Source: PVC group bacterium (lineage in GTDB: Bacteria > Verrucomicrobiota > Kiritimatiellia > SS1-B-03-39 > UBA6053). From it: 8,180 nucleotides of DNA. This document shows, one piece after another, positions 6,454 to 8,180 of the stretch; position 1 is the stretch's first letter; the number at the start of each line of letters is the position of its first letter. Below the pieces are notes generated by a model that did no database searches, was not told the DNA's origin, and worked only from the letters and a program-made list of their open reading frames with translations. The translations under genes were made by a program, and so were the position numbers. The stretch is taken from positions 1 through 8,180 of the forward strand of contig PXDP01000262.1 of the NCBI GenBank assembly GCA_003565035.1, read 5' to 3'.

Positions 6454-6735
6454 GCTACAGTGATGAATGCAGAGGGCTGCCGGAATGTGTATTTACCGGA
6501 AGGTGACTGGATTGATTTTTGGTCGGGTGAGGTACTGCCGGGTGACGGTTGGCTGTTGAAGGTGAGCCATCCTCTGGATACCTGCCCCGTGTATATTCGA
6601 AAAGGCGCGGTACTGCCCGTGTACCCCCATCCGGTGTCACACACCGGAGAAATGCTGGACGCGGAGATTATGGAATGTTCGTTTACCGGAGTTGCCGCGT
6701 CCGAGTCCCCCGCAGATCGGCTGCTAGTCATGTAG
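6454..6735 (+). pseudogene. C-terminal remnant of a GH31 alpha-glycosidase
   Basis: About 93 codons match the beta-sandwich region that follows the catalytic barrel in glycoside hydrolase family 31 (alpha-glucosidases, alpha-xylosidases and relatives). VMNAEGCRNVYLPEGDWIDF is followed by WSGEVLPG, then PLDTCPVYIRKGAVLPVYPHP, a highly characteristic GH31 signature. The catalytic barrel and both catalytic acids are absent; the family is normally 600-800 residues. The frame is continuous with the integrase fragment (junction about 6451-6462) and ends at TAG 6733-6735. That stop overlaps the end of the convergent AraC-family gene by eight bases. An ATG at 6415 would give a 106-residue hybrid, but no ribosome site or complete domain supports expression. 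The substrate cannot be told; an alpha-xylosidase would suit the nearby xylA, but that is a guess. Confidence 0.78.
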
Positions 6736-7639
6736 TCATTTCCGGAGGGGTGACAGGATCGGTCATGCGGTTCCGATAGGCGCGGGGGGAAAGCCCGTTG
6801 AAGCTGCGGAAGGCTTTGGAAAAATGGAAAGGATTGGCGTAGCCAAGCCGGTCGGCGATTTCCTGGACCGGGGTATCCTCCTGATCAAGCCATTCGGAGG
6901 CTTTGCGCAGTCGCAGGCGGTTGAAGTATTTGAGCGGAGAGACTCCGGTGGCACGCCGGAATTCGGCACTGTAGTGGGAGGGAGACATACCGGCTGCACG
7001 GGCGCAGTCTGCCAGGCGGACGGGTTGGTGGAGGTGTTCCCGCATCCAGTCCACACTGCGCTCAATGCGCCGCTCCAAATGCCGTGCGTTCGGGTCCTCG
7101 GGCGCCCGGGTCGCAATGGCTTCGCTCAGCAGAGCTTGGGCCTCGGCAGTCATTCGGAGCAAAGAGAGGTCCGTTCCGCCGTCATCCACCCTCCGCCAGA
7201 GGCTCTCAAAGCGTTCCGCCAGTTCTGCGGGATCTTCCACCCGCCAGCGGGTCAGCTTCGAATCGCCCTTGCTGATCCACGTATCCCACGCCTGGACACC
7301 GGAGCCCGCGAGGTGCAGCCAGTAGATCCGCCAGGGATCTTTCAGATGCGCACCGTATGCGTGCGGAATGCCGGCGGGAATCCACAAGAGACTCCCGCGG
7401 TCGAGATCCAATGACTCATTCTCCGATTCCACCCATCCGCGTCCCCAGACACATAAAATCAGGATGGCGCTGGGAATCCCTTCCGGACGCGACACGCGGT
7501 GCCCGGTGGTTTTCGGAAAAAAACCGGTGTCTGTCACCACCAGCTCCCGACACACGGGCAGATCCTGCGCCCGCCGCGCCAACTCCGCCGGCAGGAGAAA
7601 GAGGCGTTGGTTCGGAAAGCCGTCTGGTTTTATTTTCAT
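6728..7639 (-). CDS. AraC-family transcriptional regulator
   Basis: This is a 303-residue regulator with the classic two-part layout. The N-terminal cupin-like sensor domain (about 35-115) includes GSLLWIPAGIPHAYG (82-96) and DPWRIYWLHLAG (101-112), a signature of AraC-type sugar sensors. The C-terminal DNA-binding domain (about 195-290) has a first helix-turn-helix near 207-228 (LADCARAAGMSPSHYSAEFR). The second, near 257-279, is followed by the AraC signature IADRLGYANPFHFSKAFRSF and GLSPRAYR. It probably binds a sugar or glycoside and controls neighbouring genes. The first ATG is used; no clear ribosome site precedes it in the AT-rich gap. It is divergent from the DUF5107 gene and converges on the GH31 remnant. 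Its target could be the DUF5107 gene, itself, or xylA (over 1.7 kb away), but the sequence does not say which. Confidence 0.93.
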   Translation of the reverse strand: MKIKPDGFPNQRLFLLPAELARRAQDLPVCRELVVTDTGFFPKTTGHRVSRPEGIPSAILILCVWGRGWVESENESLDLDRGSLLWIPAGIPHAYGAHLKDPWRIYWLHLAGSGVQAWDTWISKGDSKLTRWRVEDPAELAERFESLWRRVDDGGTDLSLLRMTAEAQALLSEAIATRAPEDPNARHLERRIERSVDWMREHLHQPVRLADCARAAGMSPSHYSAEFRRATGVSPLKYFNRLRLRKASEWLDQEDTPVQEIADRLGYANPFHFSKAFRSFNGLSPRAYRNRMTDPVTPPEMTT

Positions 7640-7671
7640 AATAATTGATATGTTTATCGTAATATTAGGAA

Positions 7672-7705
7672 TTCACAATGTTATTTTTATCAGCTAGATT
7701 GTGAA
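7672..7705. promoter_or_regulatory. 8-base inverted repeat between the divergent genes, possible operator
   Basis: TTCACAAT (7672-7679) and ATTGTGAA (7698-7705) are perfect inverted arms separated by 18 bases. They lie in the AT-rich gap between the AraC-family gene and the DUF5107 gene. The right arm falls between the -35 and -10 of the candidate DUF5107 promoter, and the left arm just upstream of it. This suits a regulator bridging two half-sites, or a shared operator for both directions. Confidence 0.45.
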
Positions 7706-7715
7706 ATTATATAAG
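7687..7715 (+). promoter_or_regulatory. Candidate promoter of the DUF5107 gene
   Basis: TTATCA (7687-7692, 4/6 to TTGACA) and TATAAG (7710-7715, 5/6 to TATAAT) are 17 bases apart, predicting transcription from about 7722, some 26 bases before the ATG. The region is AT-rich, which raises the chance of a random match. Confidence 0.35.
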
Positions 7716-7747
7716 TCAGTCGTAAGCATCCCTATCGAGAAATCAGC

Positions 7748-8180
7748 ATGAACTCAAAACCCGTCCTCGCCTGGTCCGAAATGGTCACCCTGCCCACCTA
7801 TGGGATTGGGGATCCGAATCCGAACCCGATGTTTCTGGAAAAACGTGTGTACCAGGGCAGCAGCGGAGCGGTGTATCCCTATCCGGTGATCGATAAAATT
7901 GCCGACACGCCCGGGGATCGTACCTGGACGGGGGTGTTTCTGGAGAATGAGATCCTGAAGCTGATGATCCTGCCGGAACTGGGTGGGCGTCTGCACTACG
8001 CCATCGATAAGACCAACGGCTATCGCATGGTGTATCACAATCAGGTCATCAAACCGGCACTGGTGGGCTTGACCGGCCCCTGGATCTCCGGGGGCATTGA
8101 ATTCAATTGGCCGCAGCATCACCGTCCCTCCACCTACGGGCCGGTGGACTGGACGATTGAAGAGCATGAAGACGGATCGC
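7748..8180 (+). CDS. DUF5107-domain protein, N-terminal part (cut by window edge)
   Basis: The frame is open from ATG 7748 to the window end (144 full codons, no stop). The sequence follows the DUF5107 pattern. TLPTYGIGDPNPNPMFLEKR (14-33) is followed by YQGSSGAVYPYPV, then LENEILKLMILPELGGRLHY and VIKPALVGLTGPWISGGIEF with NWPQHHRPSTYGPVDW. Proteins of this family often carry TPR repeats after the domain and occur beside glycan-degradation genes. The domain has been related to galactose-mutarotase-like folds, and PELGGR fits that comparison. Its enzymatic role is not established to my knowledge. Only a weak GAG precedes the ATG. It is divergent from the AraC-family regulator, a likely controller. 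The remainder of the protein is outside the window. Confidence 0.85.
   Translation, partial: MNSKPVLAWSEMVTLPTYGIGDPNPNPMFLEKRVYQGSSGAVYPYPVIDKIADTPGDRTWTGVFLENEILKLMILPELGGRLHYAIDKTNGYRMVYHNQVIKPALVGLTGPWISGGIEFNWPQHHRPSTYGPVDWTIEEHEDGS

Noticed and set aside
6415..6735. 106-codon integrase/GH31 hybrid as a working gene
   Set aside because: It contains only fragments of two unrelated families, no ribosome binding site, and no catalytic residues of GH31.
7672..7705. CRP-like site from the TCACA and TGTGA half-sites
   Set aside because: The half-sites are in the wrong order and too far apart for the TGTGA-N6-TCACA arrangement.
6054..8180. Second copy of the tRNA-Val 3' end marking the other attachment site
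   Set aside because: I looked for the GTTCGAGTCCTGTATCGCCC segment elsewhere in the window and did not see it; the far end may have been lost or lies outside.
1..8180. CRISPR array, toxin-antitoxin pair or phage-defence genes
   Set aside because: I saw no regularly spaced repeats and no defence-type domains; every long stretch is accounted for by the genes listed.

Overview
This is a high-GC bacterial chromosome segment in which housekeeping genes meet a carbohydrate-use locus. Two tRNA genes and the scar of a former mobile element lie between or beside them. No single gene proves the organism. A GYF_2-type coiled-coil protein, a small LysM lipoprotein, a DUF5107 protein beside an AraC-type regulator, and a GH31 remnant would together fit the Planctomycetota-Verrucomicrobiota-Chlamydiota group, perhaps Verrucomicrobiota or Kiritimatiellota. 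That placement is inference only.

Left part (1-4419). The 3' end of an oligoribonuclease gene (orn) on the + strand converges on, and overlaps by 10 bases, a tightly packed minus-strand cluster. In transcription order the cluster is: LysM lipoprotein (4419-3868), GYF-domain coiled-coil protein (3855-2668), CvpA-family membrane protein (2649-2107) and DNA primase DnaG (2126-267). The gaps are 12 and 18 bases, followed by a 20-base overlap, so one operon is likely. It would couple three envelope or scaffold-like proteins to the replication primase.

Middle part (4465-6130). A tRNA-Arg(UCU) gene and a complete group II xylose isomerase gene (xylA, all expected catalytic and metal-binding residues present) lie on the minus strand. 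A tRNA-Val(CAC) gene runs divergently on the + strand, with a hairpin and T-rich tract just after it.

Scar region (6176-6735). Directly after tRNA-Val comes a degraded piece of a tyrosine recombinase (integrase), reading away from the tRNA and broken by an in-frame TAA. It is joined in frame to the last ~90 residues of a GH31 alpha-glycosidase. This looks like a decayed tRNA-targeted integration followed by a deletion that removed most of both genes. It is the most unusual feature of the window.

Right part (6728-8180). A complete AraC-family regulator (minus) overlaps the end of the GH31 remnant. It is divergent from the start of a DUF5107 gene (+) that runs off the window. The AT-rich gap between them carries an 8-base inverted repeat and a plausible promoter. 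Together with xylA and the lost GH31 enzyme, this suggests a sugar (possibly xyloside) locus rearranged by an integration event. I do not see convincing evidence of a wholly new biological system. The best leads are the integrase/GH31 scar and the primase-linked scaffold operon.
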